Positions 13,807 through 28,500 of a stretch of DNA of 64,000 nucleotides are shown in pieces. The position numbers and the translations under genes were made by a program. Position 1 is the stretch's first letter. Each line of letters starts with the position of its first letter. Source of the DNA: Paralvinella palmiformis (Eukaryota; Annelida; Polychaeta; Terebellida; Alvinellidae); NCBI GenBank assembly GCA_025642065.1, contig JAODUP010000577.1:235001-299000 (forward strand), written 5' to 3'. The notes under the pieces are model-generated. The model was not told the origin of the DNA, did no database searches, and saw nothing but the letters and a program-made list of their open reading frames with translations.

Positions 13807-16800
13807 ATATATCTATCTATCTATCTATCTATCTCTCGATCTATCTGTCTATATATCTATCTTTCTATCTCTCCCTTTCCCAATCCTCGTTTTATATTTG
13901 TCTATATATGTAGATAGCTAGATAGATAAATGTTTCTATCAGCATCATCATCATGATCACCACCACCATCGTTGCTTTTATATCCCGAAACAACAACGTT
14001 AGCTGATTTCAATCTTGACAAGTATCAGCCCACTCGATATCTGGCAGAGAGAAATGAGAAAGTGCAATTAAGAACATTTGTTTTCCGAAGATTGCGCTCT
14101 GGGTACTACTTTTTTTGACGAGGGGTAGGTAGTCGAGAGCATTTATAACGCAGTAACACCTTGGTCAGCCAAAGGAATCCAGTTAGTTTGCTAGCAGAGA
14201 TGAATGATAATTATTATATTGTTTATGAATATCTGTTCAACCACTTCAAACCATTTATCAGACATCGTGAATTGGTGTTGCGGATTATCGGATAAAAGAA
14301 ATCAAAGTAAATTAATACTGAAAAATAAAGCGTGACATTTAATTAAATCCTATTTTCAATTAACAGTGGTATTTATTTAGCGATTGGATTACAGATGGTC
14401 TGCTCTTTACCTGTGCAACATTATATATCTGACATTATGAAGAACACCCGCCTCGTTTTAGCAGATTCCTTGCTTGAGAACCAATGAAAGTGTTTCACTT
14501 CCGGAAGCACCAATATAGGATTGTCCCAGCTGCGCCAGAACACACCTTCAAGTACAAGACAAACATCAAGAATAATGACAACCTGACCGAATACAAGAGG
14601 GCAATCACGATATATAAACTGCGTCAAGCGGAGTGTAAACACCAGCTTCTGTAAATCATTTACTGGTGCACTTATAAATGTTTACAGTACCCAGGTTAAT
14701 CGATGCGTACGTAGTACCTCAACGCGCAGGTATTCACCAGAAGACAATTACTAAGTGCAGTCCGTTGTGTTTGTTAAGGCAAGACAATAAAAATTGATAT
14801 TTTATAAACATTTCTTTTTATAAATTTATGCTATGATATCAAAGCCTTCCCTTATTGTAGTTATAACAAAAGGTTGTGCGGGGCCAAAGCACAGATCGTG
14901 GAATCGAATCCCTATTTTGTATGTTGAATGTTTCATCCTTCAGTTAAAAAGCTTTGGCCTTATAGCTTCAGCTTTCAGGTTAGGCGAGGCAACCACACAC
15001 CCGGACAGGGTATTAGTGAAGCATCTTTCATTGGGAATACCTAGCTTCCGAGATCATCATTGTTAAAGACTGTTTATACTAGACGTTTATTCCAACTCAC
15101 GGGGTATTTTTTGTTACATGATGAGAACGTCCTTTAGATTGAAAGTAACAATGACGCCATGAATTGGTATCTGCGTATGCCATAGAGTGTAGCACTCTAA
15201 GTCTATGGCATAAGAGGATACAATGGCACAGAGGTGTTACATCCCCTAATTTATAGCAGTGCCATTCTACCCATAAACGTTGTTTATATCAGACAGGATA
15301 CTATATAACGCCGTGTACGTTAACTCATAATAGCTTCAGTGGCCCTGTTACCCAATATGCCGGATTTAGTAACACGGAGAAACCCGGCCATGCGCAACGG
15401 TAACACAGGCCAGTGCCATAAAGTGCTCATTGTCCTGCCCTAAGTCGCCCCATAATTGCCCATCTTGCCCGAACTACAGCCATTTTCCATTACGCATTCA
15501 ATGGTGCTCATTTCCGAACGAACGAGCACGGCTACTTTTGATGTGACACCGCTTAAACACAGAGGCGCCCTACAACGTGACGTCGTGTTGACAAGAGTAA
15601 TGCCAGCCGAAACCTGATTGCTGTCCTAAGCTGGCTAGCAATGAACGATCGGAGACGGGTGGCGATGAACGAAAGATGCTGGGTGCGGGTGAGTTACGTG
15701 GCGGGTTGTAGATGAATTTTGCACAATGATGGATGGATGGGTAGATGGATGGATGAATGGATTAGTGGATTGATAGATGGATGAATAAGAGAAGTGGCTG
15801 TATGGATGGATTGATGGATGGATGGACAGATGGGTGTATGGCTGGATGCATGCATGGATGCATGTATAGATGGATGGATTGATAGGTAATTGGGTGGATT
15901 GACATATAAATGCATAAATGCAAGCATGCATGTATAGATGGATGAATGGGTGGATGTATGGATGGATGGAAGGATGAATGGATGAGTAGTTAAGTTGGTC
16001 GATGGATGGATGGATCGAAGGATGGATGGATGGATGCGATTCTGACCGGCCCACGTAATGACTTGCCCCTCAAGGGTGAGCCTCTTACGATGACGTACGG
16101 GAGTACCAATTGATATTCACGTAACATCATCAGGCCATCCCGAGAACGTCCCCTTCTCGAGTGGAATTCGATGACCCTCGCCTCTGTGTCACCTCGGCGG
16201 AGATCCGCCGATATAACTGGAGGGATGTAATCTACTTATCTCTCAACGTCTGGTATCTACGAGTAGTCTGTCTACCGTGGACAGGCTATCTACCGTTGGT
16301 AATCAAGAGATAATAGGACCCAGAGAGCGGCAACAGGCAAAGGCATAGATAAGATAAAAACCGTAATAACATAGCTCCAGACTAGACAAGCCTAGCCTGT
16401 AGGTATCATCTTCTAGCTCTAGACTTGAGATAGCCAGCCTGTAGCTATCATGTTCAAGCTGGGGACCGGACACAGCCACCCTGTGGGTATCGTCTTTTAG
16501 ATCTAGACTGGTAATAGCCAGCCTATACGTAACGTCTCCTAGCTTTAACTGGACATAGCCAGCCTGTGTGTGTATATTCCTGATTCTAGACTAGACATAG
16601 GCAGTCTGTGTATGTATCCTCCTTATTCTAGACTAGACATAGGCAGCCTGTGTACGTGGCGGCTTGATTCTAGACTAGACATAACCAGCCTGTGTTTAAG
16701 GCCTGCTGATTCTAGACTAGATATCACACATCTGTATGTATTGCCACCTATCTCCGAAATACACGTAACCAGCATATATATACATGGCCATTAGTTCCAA

Positions 16801-19800
16801 TTTGTAGCACAGAACACATTTTACACGACCAGTCTCCCAATTTCGGCACATTAAACACATTTAATCGGGATTCCAGTGGAATTAGGCATCTTTTTATGAT
16901 GAATGGCGTTCGTTTCACCTAATGGCCATTGTTCTAAGACGAATGCGATAAATAGACGTTTTTTCTTCAAACTGTGTCCATCAATTTCGTTCGTCTATCT
17001 CAGCGTTTAGCGAACGGTGGCGCTCTGATGTTTACAAAGCGAACGGCGCCTTTCCAAGAAAGTAAGATCGTGCAACCGTTGAGATGCCGCTTCTATGAAT
17101 CTTGATGGAAGTAGACTAAAGACGCTTAACATCGAAGGCCAGGTTAATGGGACGGTCTTCTCGGTGTGGGGGTAAAAACCAATCGATGTAAAACATGAAT
17201 GAGGGGCCATGATCCGCCATTCACAGCGTCGGCTACGAATTCGTACGCGGTACTTAAACATGTCTGCCGGATCATCCAACGCCTTCACGATGTAGCTATT
17301 AATAACCCAATTGTCTTTCATTAGTCAACCATGGAACTATAAAGAATATGACTGGGAGAGAGATAGAGATTTATCTATGTTGATGGCACCATGAGGGAAG
17401 TCTGGATATAAATCAAAATAGCCACCACGGGCCTTCTAAATTCAGAATAAGCGTATTGCACCGATGATATTTGAATAATTCGACTGACTCATCCTTAAAT
17501 CATAATCATTCAGTAGACGTCATAAACAGATTTCTCTTTTTGATTAAAGAATTTCCAAATATTGAAAAATCAGTATTCTCTTTCCCTACTTATTATAATT
17601 CTTTATGAATTCTACATTAAATTATATTGACTGATTGTTGCTTACGGATTAATATTTAATTTACACTGTTGTCGTATTATAGAAATGAAATCCTGCTGCA
17701 AGAAGTTTGGCTCTAACGAAGTGTTTTCCTTTCTTTATAATACGGGACACAGACTGGCTTAGAAAAAGAAAGCATGTTCGCCAGAGTTCAACTGCATGCA
17801 TACATACGTGCGTACGTGTGTGCGTGCATGCGGGCCTGCTCCCCCTCGGGCGCGTGTTTACGTGGTAGTGTAGCTGTGCGGATTTGTGAGTTGCTACGTC
17901 GACCCTTTCATTATCGGAAATGACAGTGTCATAACACGTGGACGAACTTGTATACGAAACACAACCCAAGAATCTCCATATAATCCGACATTAACAGTAA
18001 CCCTAAGGCGTTGCCATCTCTTCATCGGGGGGGGGGTGAAGTGGTCGTGACATTATTTTGTTTTCATCCATCTCAATTTCTCGCCTTCTTCAATTTACTG
18101 TCTGTTCGCCAGTACGTCCATCTCTCCCGTGGTGCCGCTATAGCGTGGTATTAATGCGCCGTTAGCAGATAGTAATCTGCTCCGATCAGGCCTTCTGACA
18201 GACTATTATAACCGAAGACCAGACACAAAGAAGCCATCGCGACAAGCAGCTCGTCTACCTAGCTTCCTTGAGGCCGTGTGGAGAAAGCAAGACGCGCAAA
18301 TGAAATCTCTCGCAGAACTTGTCCCCGCCTCTCGGCGTCAGCGACTCTACAGCAGGGAGCCCTTGCGCCATTGTCGTCCGCCGTTCTTTAATGCCGTGTC
18401 ACATTATTGTCTTGAAGTCCGTATATTATCTCACCCCGGAGACGCCACGAAGGCGTACAGGCGACCTTAGAGCGTGGTATCTGAGCTCGGAATATGGACT
18501 TTTGATGTGCCTTCCGTTAGTCGCTGCGGCAGGATGGCGCTCTCGATTAATTTCGTAATGTTTTGAAAGGCGCGTTTTACGCCGTTGCCGTGGCAACGCG
18601 CCGCTCGCGTCACGACACCGAGAAAAATGCCCCGTTAGAGATAAATGCATTATTTATGAGTTGCCCACGATTGCAGGTAAATTTCCATACGCCGACATTT
18701 AAGGAGAGCGCTATTCTTAAATCGAAGTTAAAACACTTTCGTGGTTTTTCTGTTTCCACATTTCCCTAAACGTTCCTAAAGAAGTTTGGATATAATTCAA
18801 TTAGGGATTAAGGTATCTAACCACAGTTAGCCGCTATTGTATCAAATCAATTGAATGTAGTGGTATGTAACATAACGTAACAGACTGTTGATGCCAGCTG
18901 TAGTCATTGGTACGAGTGGTCTACACCATCTAGGAACGGTTCACTTCTAATCCAGTACTTCTAATCCAGATGGCGATCGTTCTCTCGTTCGCATACGCAT
19001 AGAGCCTTTAAATTGGCTTCAGCATAAAAGGCCAATTGATAAATATGGTAATAACATTCAAGAACAACAATTTAAAACAACAAATTCCGGCCAGGCACTG
19101 TTCGCATCACAATCAACAAACGGCACCATGCCATGTCCGGTATGTTTGTCTCTTCATCAACAATGCATGAACGGCTTTTCAAGGAGACCGGCTGCACTGT
19201 ACTGGCTGTCGTTCAAGGCCTTTTATCTACTTATCTCGACCACAATCAATCGGCCGCCGTTTGCCAGCCATTGTCCATTGGCATTCTGTCGTCTAACAAA
19301 ACCCGGAACGAACAGACGGCGAGATAGCGACTCGAAGCACGCAGATCGGATCGATTGGCTTCGTCTATGCAATCGAGGACTTCTGAATAACTAATCGACT
19401 CTTTGTCGCGTTTGTTGTTATCCGAAAGGCGACGTTTTCTGGCTTGACTTATTAGCATTTGACACGCGAGCAATCCGACTACGACTTGTACCAACATCGG
19501 CGCGCATCTGAGAGAAGGCGAATTCCCGAGTGCAGCATCATTATTGTGTATGCTGGTGTATTAGGATAGGTCTCCCATGTGGTTAGTGCACCATTCTTTG
19601 TGTTATCTTGGCCATTTGCTTTTACATGTACTGATTCGCGGAAAACGGATCAAATATGTCGTCACTCAGCATCCATATACCTTTTACTGTTCGCTTACTC
19701 GTTCAGGTCATACTAAATAAAGCAAATCGCAATGTATTATTGGAGGCACTATGGAATACCGTCCCCGGAATTCTTGTCTATTAAGACAATTTGTCGCTTT

Positions 19801-22432
19801 ACGACTCCTTTTGTGTGTGTGGTAGGCTAAATAGACCAATGGTGTTCCGAAGGCACCAAAGTAATTTGAAAAGGCGAAACATCTTAAAGACGGAAGCCTG
19901 GCAAATGTTTCACCCAAGTCTTATAGTTCTGCAATCAAACAGTTTAGCAAATGAGGGCGCCCATTTAAGAGAAATGTGCTGAATTAAAGGGATTATCAGC
20001 ACAACCCGGGTAACTACATGTGAAATAATCGATAATTTAATGTGTAATATATTGTTAGTCATCATAGAAAAAATACAAATATTATTCGACTCATCATCAA
20101 CAACATCATCACCATCATCATCTTTAACATCATCATCATCATCATCTTATCATCATCATATCATCATCATCACGAGCATCAAGACCATCAAGACCATCAG
20201 CACCACCATGTATTATTGATAGACGTTATATTAACCAATTATCCCCGAGCACCACTTAACTATGTTTACCCACGCTCCATCACGATACACGTCTAGCAGG
20301 AAGAACGTTTACACACGCTATATCGTAATGTGCCACAGGGCAGAGTGACCACAGACGGGCCGCACCGCGTCACACTCCCACCGCAGACCTACGAGCTTAA
20401 TAAGCAGTTTATTGCTACATCACGAGAAGCTCGTGCTCACCTCGCTGCCTCCGGGTGGTCTTCCGCCACCCGGGCGTCAGGTCAAAGAAAGGCCGCGTAA
20501 CAGGACATCAGTGGTGGCTTATGGGTTAATTCGGAGTAGGGCCGCGATGGCCAAGTCCATGAATTTTGCATACGATGCTCGGAGGTGAGAAGATACGGCT
20601 AACGATGAGGTTATATGGCGTGCTGACCCGGCGAAGCCATATTCTTAATTACGGACCAACTCCTGCCCTCCAGCTATAAAATGGCGTTAATGCGAGGACA
20701 ACCACTGAATGGGCCGATTTTGGAATGGTAACTATCCCATTGGAAAGTGGCTCCAAGTGATATTCCGGAAGAAGACCCCAGTCTGTGTGAATGTTTCTTC
20801 TGTGAGGTGCCAACATACATCTGAGGACATTAATATGAATGACATTCCCATAAAATAAATAGCTTTGCAGAATAAATCACGAAGTCGGGGGGGGTCGGGT
20901 ACCTCACCGACTGGATCGGAGAGGGGGGGGAGAGGCCGCGGTACAGTTGATCAAATTACCCACCACGCGGCGCTGCTTGTTCACGAGACAGAAATCATAT
21001 TGGCCCCATTCAATCATCTAATCCACAAACAAATTATCCTCTCTGAGACTCCGACACGCAGAAACATCATTTATCCGCCGTCAGCCAGTCGAGCCTTTCC
21101 CGATCCGACCTAAAGGACTCTCCGGACTGACGGCGAATCCTTTAATAGTCCATTGCAATATTGGCTTCTTCGGGATCGGCGGAGGGAGTGAAATGTGGAG
21201 GAATCGTCCGACTGACAATCATTTCAGACAGTCATGGCAACCGATATAGGAATGGAATCTCCCGTAATAGCCGTTGTTACCGGGAAATAGCCCCATTCGA
21301 CCATAAGCGAGCCCGAATTCGGGATATGAGCGGTTAAGTCGGGTGTCGCCGATGTTTTGTATCTGTATCCATCCGCCGCCGCCGCTCATTTCGATCCACA
21401 AAGCCGTTTACAATTGGTTTTGGTTGCCGCATCAGCCTCGTCCTCGCTGCCATTCGTCACTATGTCTGAGCTCAGCGATTAGCCCGGCTGAGTAGCGTAT
21501 TCGAGACATCGGCATCGAAAGGTTATCGTTGTTGGCCGTTGCTGATAAAGGTAATATGTCTGGCGTCATCCAGACATCGGTTCCGAGTCTGGCAGAGAGT
21601 CCGGTTATAGCATTCCTGGAGACAGCGGAATAGATATAGATGGAACCAGTTTGGAGATGGTAAACTAGGGATGGGATATAATTAATGCCGGAACAAGTTG
21701 TGATGGGAAGAACTTCAGGCTTCAAGGGAGAATCCCGAATCGAAAAAAAAAGATAACACATACGAATTACTTCAGGCAATAGGCGTTTTTGAGCCAAAAA
21801 CCTCAAAAATTTTGTAAAATAACCACAGCATCGGCAGTGTATATATGATATGTCATGAAACTATTTTGAATATCTGATTTGAAGAAGAAAAAAAAAGAAA
21901 ATAGAAAATGAACAGGAAATTTTAAACGACAGCCTCCACCATATGTGCGAGCGCACGCGTGCAGGCAGAAATATTCATTTATAAACGCCTCATCTCAACC
22001 AACGACATATTGTATTTCAAATGAAATTATTTCTTCAATAATTACCATATGAACGGCGTAGACTATTAGAACACATCTACCATTTATGACATTTAGGTAA
22101 TATTGTGGTTGGCCATGTAGAGACAGTGCCCGGACTCAGGTGTGTTGCCATCCTAACTATCTCATCTGTTGACTAACCCTATCTAGCGTTTGGTTATTCG
22201 GTCTATGCGGCTGTCATCGGTGATAACTTGGCGAATAAAACGATGCCCAGCAACTGGAGAAAGTTGTCTTCGGGATTAATATGCTAATGAGTCACCCGAT
22301 ATATGATGGGATGTAAATTTAAATGAGGTCGGAGATGTGTCGTATTCCGATATCCCTCTAATATCGGATAACTCTGCCTTTGTCTCTGTGTATGCCTGCC
22401 TGTTTGCCTGTCTCTCTCTCCGTCCGTCTGTC

Positions 22433-22517
<85 letters not shown>

Positions 22518-25500
22518 TATAATCACCCACATGCACATGCACACAAACACCCAGGCACACACATATATTTCCGGAATATTGCTCACTATCAATGACTGAC
22601 TGATTGACAGCGTGAGAAAATGACTGACTGAGGCATTTCACTTACTCAATGACTCACTGACTGACTTACTTACTTACTCACTGAGTCACTGACTTACTGA
22701 CTTACCGATTGACTGACTCACTCACCCACTCACTCACTCACTCACTCACTCACTCACTCACTCACTCACTCACTCACTCACTCACTCACTCACTCACTCA
22801 CTCACTCACTCACTCACTCACTCACTCACTCACTCACTCACTCACTCATTCATTCACTCACTCACTCACTCACTCACTCACTCACAGATTTCTGTTTATA
22901 TATCTATGTTTTTTCTGGCATTATCGATCATTATCTGTACGTCTTTCCATCTGTTTATCTGTCGTATCAGATCTAATCTATTCCCAATCCATACATCTGT
23001 CCCACACAATCCCTAATCCCCTTTATACACTCGCATTCCCCTCTCCCCGGGCCATCCAGCCCATTGTCCGGTAGTTATTGCCATTCATATCAAGCGCACA
23101 TTCGCATTAACGCAAGCAGTCTCTTCCAAATCCGAAACATCGAGAAAACTGCACTGTATGAGGACATTGATGAGCCACCTAGTGGGCCAATAAATGTCGA
23201 TTGTGGTTGATTTCGGTGTTTGAGGAATTCGCCTAACAAGAGAACGACGCATAATTGTACTTCAGTAACACAAAGAGCAGCTCCGATATTTGATGGTCTA
23301 ATGAACAGGGACTGATTGTATGAGATGGCCCACACGAGGGGGCAATGTGCCCAGAAACGCACCGAATGCGATTAATCGCGTTCCATTCGACGATCACCGC
23401 CGCGTAATGAACGGGATAGGTAATGACGGGGGTTTATTTGGTACATTGGAACAAATTTGTTGTGTACTTAAGCCGAAACTGGAGTGTGTGCGGCGTAACT
23501 CCGAGCCGTGTTGGATATCTGGAAATAGAACGTGGAAAAGGGATTTAGTACTCACGGTCTGTGAGAAGGAGCTGCGAAGTAGTGCCTGGCCAATTGTATC
23601 TATTGACCTGGCTAGTTCTACATAATTACTAACCCATTCGGCTAGGCTAGATCAATTTAGCCCACTTTATACTCCTGCAAGTCGCAAGACGACACTAAAT
23701 AAATTCTTTATAACGGATAGGTAGTTAAAATGCACCCATTGACTCACTGACTGATCATTCGTTGACTGACTGACTGACACACTCACTTACTCACTTACTA
23801 TATATATATACACACACACACACACACTAAAAAAACATGTTTAGCATTAAATCAGATCTGGATAATTCAATATTCATTACTTCTCAATCGATGTCTAATT
23901 AACTCATTTCACTCATTAATCAGGAAAGTAACATCGTAATTTTTGTATGCTAAGAGAAGAATTACGACAAATAATCTGGAAAGTGAATCCTGATTGATCG
24001 AAGCTCGGATAGAGATGAATATTAAACTTCGCTCAGTGACGTCCCTTGATTTGGTATGTCCTAACAGCCGACGTATCTAACACAAGTTATCCTCGACATC
24101 TTTTATCTCCTTGCCGAAGGTATGCCAATGATACTCGGTAGTGTAACAGACAATACTGTCCCAGATGCCAATAAACTAACGTTCCAATCGTCAGATGTGT
24201 GTTTGTGTTGGCTATTCATGGTTGATGTCCGCGATTTGCTATGAATAAGCCTCCATCAGTTCCACACGAGTTGCTCAGTTATGTGGTTAAACATTGCCCA
24301 CGTCCATAATGGCTGCTCTTTATATTCGTCCTCATCGCTGAAAGGACGTTCATTTTCTGCTGGCCTCATCCCGGGAGGGAATGGGAAACGCGATTGGCCA
24401 AAGAGTAGAAGGTGCCATGGTCCGTGAGGTCGTAACATTTGCGGGCAAAGTTTAATGATCTGGATATGACGGGAGATGGGAGGAATGAGGGAAAATGTCA
24501 ACCGTTGTGGCCATTTCGTGGCCCGGTGGGCGCTCTGGATAACCCATCAGCTGTAACCGCATCACCGATCCAGGGATGGCCGATATTATGACAGTTCCGT
24601 TTTAGCGCCCTTGTTACAGTCGACCGGACCTATACCCGGAAGTGACCCGCCAATACCACCAACCCCCCGCACACCATCTCGGCCCGGCGTCTGTCCACAA
24701 AACGACCACCAATGTCTCTCCGTCCAATAATGACTGCCTAATGCGATAATGGCTGCCCGAGGAAGGCAGGTGACGTCAATTTAAGTAGGTTTTCACCAAT
24801 TTCCCGACCGAACGAACAACGGACAGGCCGACCTCCCCGCGGCTTAGCCCGGCGACGCCGAAATCGACGAAATTAGCCACTAACGGGTCCAATTTCCCCC
24901 AGCAATTCGCCCCGTCGACAACTACACGCGGGCGGTGTGTGCTTATTGGATGATGTCGCTCATTTCCGGCCTTTCCGCGTTTCCGGTTTTTCTACGACGA
25001 CGAAGCAAATTCGAACATTTGTTGAACCGTTACCGCCGTAATATTACTAAATCAGCTGGATCTTTACGGCCGGCAATCGATGTACCTTATTCTCTTATAG
25101 TATACAATTGATCGATTTGGGCCATTCCTGTCGTTCTAATAATCCAGATTATCGGTTTTATCCGACGGGTATTAGGCTGTTATACAGCTCGTCAGTCACG
25201 TGATTGGATCGATATCCGGGAATGGACAGATTCCTAACCGTGACGTGACATGTCCTCCGGCTAGCAATGAACGGAGTTAGTAATGGCTATTATTGAGGAT
25301 AATCAGCCCGGGTGCAGACTGTACTGAAATTCTTTGATATTTGTTAATCTGGACAAAACTGCACGCAAATAATCATAATCGAAAGAATAATAATAAAAAA
25401 ATTGCAAATTATATAAGCTCATACTTAAAGAAATTGCATGAATAAGTACTTTTAAATGTCCTTTCAGCCACGGACAGAACATGTTTGGATTGATCCTCAA

Positions 25501-28500
25501 TCCTAAACAAATTACAACAAACAAACATTCTCAGATATATTCTCATTAGATTATAAATACAATAATTATTTACACATTGTTTTAGGCTTCTTTGCTCTAA
25601 TAATTAAATAATTAAAGATACTCCCGAATGAATGACTTGAGTAATTAAAATAAATTACAAACGCCATATAAAGTCAACCTGGGTCCTTTCTGATTCGATA
25701 GTACTCCCCTTTTCACTTAGGAGCATCCTTGCAAACAATTGGTCTCGTGTGCCATATGAAGAACACAAATATATACACTTTGAGTTCATGGCCACCATTT
25801 TATAAACGCATTAGTTATTTCAGTCGCTATGCATTCTAAATAGTTATAAGGGAAAATTTGAGATGGTTTCACGAACATCAGATTCAGAAAGCTTCAATCA
25901 AGTCATTCCATCTCCAGAACATTTGCATTGCACTAGTTACAGATTCTCATCTAAGAGGAGCCAGCGCACGATTTGCATTTACAACGACGAGGTCCCCCTG
26001 GCTAGTAATTATATGACTGCACATCGGTGCAGGCTAGCCAGTTATGTAATGAAGTCGTTCTCGGTTGGCCGTCACCCATTTCTCAATCAGTGGCCAAGTA
26101 TTCCCCGAAGGCATGAATACTGATGAAGTTTGGCTGCCTCGCCACGCCATTCATCTAGCTTTGACCTGACCGCGCGTTACGTTAATGTGTTCATATCGGT
26201 GCATTAGCCGACAGACCGGCCACACGGCAATCGCTTGGGGCGCCACCGACGCTGTCGCCACCATCCCGTCGTCGTCTGCCCATGCATATTTGATACGCCA
26301 CCTGGAGGAGTGCGAAGCTGTGAACGATTACACCTGTTCGGTGGCAAACAGTCCCGCGGAGGCGAGTGATCCAGAATGGTGGCATCCCGATGGGATGCCA
26401 TAATTCTTTTGGCGAAGATAAAACTCGATCTACGATGGGAATGCCAGCCTGCTGCGCATAGGAATCCCGAAGGGAAAATCCTGAATTATTCACGAGTCGC
26501 GTAGCATCATTCACACCACGTGAAATGGTGATACTGTCTCCAGAAAACTGTACGCCGACGTGAAAATATTTGGCTCACACTGTACCCTTGAAGAATAAAG
26601 TGTTTTCCAAACGTCAAAATTATGAAACACATTGAACTTTTCCATTCTGGAATATTTTATAAACACCATTAGCGATGTTGTAGTTATATGTATATATGAT
26701 AGTAGTATATCTCTCTGTGTGTGTGTATGTGAATGTTTGTTCGTTAATCGTATCTTTTATAACCAGCATAGTATGTCAGATTCTTAACAAACATAATATG
26801 TGACGTGTACATATTTTGATTTTGAAAGGGGACCGGCAAGTAACTGATTCCCTGATCTTAAACAGGATCCTTAACCAGAATCTGACATTGGACGTAGAAA
26901 AAGATCAACCTACAAACAAATACCTAAAGATAGAGATGTAGGAATACAGGGATCAGTGGAGAGACAAACGGACGGCCATACCCGTGTAGCATTTCCTTAA
27001 TTACTACTTCCCTTTTACCCGGAAATAATCCCCTAACGTCAGACAAGTGACGCAACAATCACTTCCGGGATAGCCCCCGCTGGGGGATTCTTTGGGCAGT
27101 TCTCATTACGAACAATTCTCAAAGCCACTAAAACCCCGAACATAAAATATCGAATAGTGACGAGGAAGCTGTTTCGAAATTCTGTTGCCTTCGACTCGCT
27201 AGGGAGTTGAAATCATTGAAAATCGAGAGTTAATTCTCGGCTTCGGCAGTCTCTAACATGACAAAATCGATCTGATGCTGATCGTTCGACTGCCATAAAT
27301 AATGATTGTGTACATAATGGGCACGCAGCTGGATTCTAATAGACAACTGTCACTCGTTTGTTTAATTATACACGTTTAGGTTGGAAAACTTCATTGGTTG
27401 AGGACTAAAGTCGGATTCAACGACTGAGTGAGTGTCCCGGTGAGTGCTGGAATGAGTGACTGAGTCAACGATTTTGTTTCGCTCTACACTCATTTACTGC
27501 TTTAAATGTGTGCGTGCGTGCGTGTGTGCGTGTATACGTGCATTATCTTAAAGCAGATCACCGATAATACCTTCTTTATAATAAAAACTATATCATGCTA
27601 GACATTAATAGTGTCGGACATTGGATAGCATTGGAGGCGGTAGAATTTGTAACGTTGATGACAGCATCTTGTTCCAAGATGAGATAGACAAGTGATGGTG
27701 GTGGTCAACCTAGGTACTATAGGATCTGTGAGGATATCGGTAGCACGCCATAGAAGCCCGAAGAAGTTTGGCCCCTTGGGCTGATAATCTGTTTTCGATG
27801 TTTCTTCATCACGCCCCGGTCTCAGGACATGGGTTACCAGTCGGGTATTCATCATACACCCGGAGGTCTGATGTCAGGTCGAAGAAGCCTCTAAGAGAAG
27901 ACCCAATTCGTGTTCCTCGGCTGTCCTCTCCTCCCCCTAATAATCCATCATGGCGGTCATTTCCGTGTGTTATCCATCGACACGTTTTACAGATGGGCGT
28001 CGCCGGCCTCGGGGAATCTCTCAATGTCAAGGTCAAAGCCTCTTTTTCATCACATACGAGAATCCCCGATTACCTCACGCTCACGTGTTCGAGCTGTTTT
28101 CCACCGCGCGCAGCTTAAGTAGTATTACGGATATATAAAGGTCGGCCTTTTGTGATAACAAAAGAGACATGTGGCTTTGTCAGTCGATCTCATTTCTGAC
28201 AAATGGCAAACTTTTCTCGACTCGGTGACATCATAAATAGCCAGGAATTCGTCGATGTATCATTAAGTCAGGAAGGTGACAAATGTAAATGTTGAGACAG
28301 CCAAGGGAATATATGGCATGTCCGAATTGATGACTAAAGGTCGTTTGTAAACAAAACTGTTTGTTATAGATAATTGAAATAGGTGCGAACAAATTCTGTA
28401 AATTAAGGCATAAGTCGGAACCATCTGCACGAACAGGAAACAGGTTTATTACCATGACCTGGTGTTGTTTATATGTTACAGTTAATCTGTATAATCAGGT

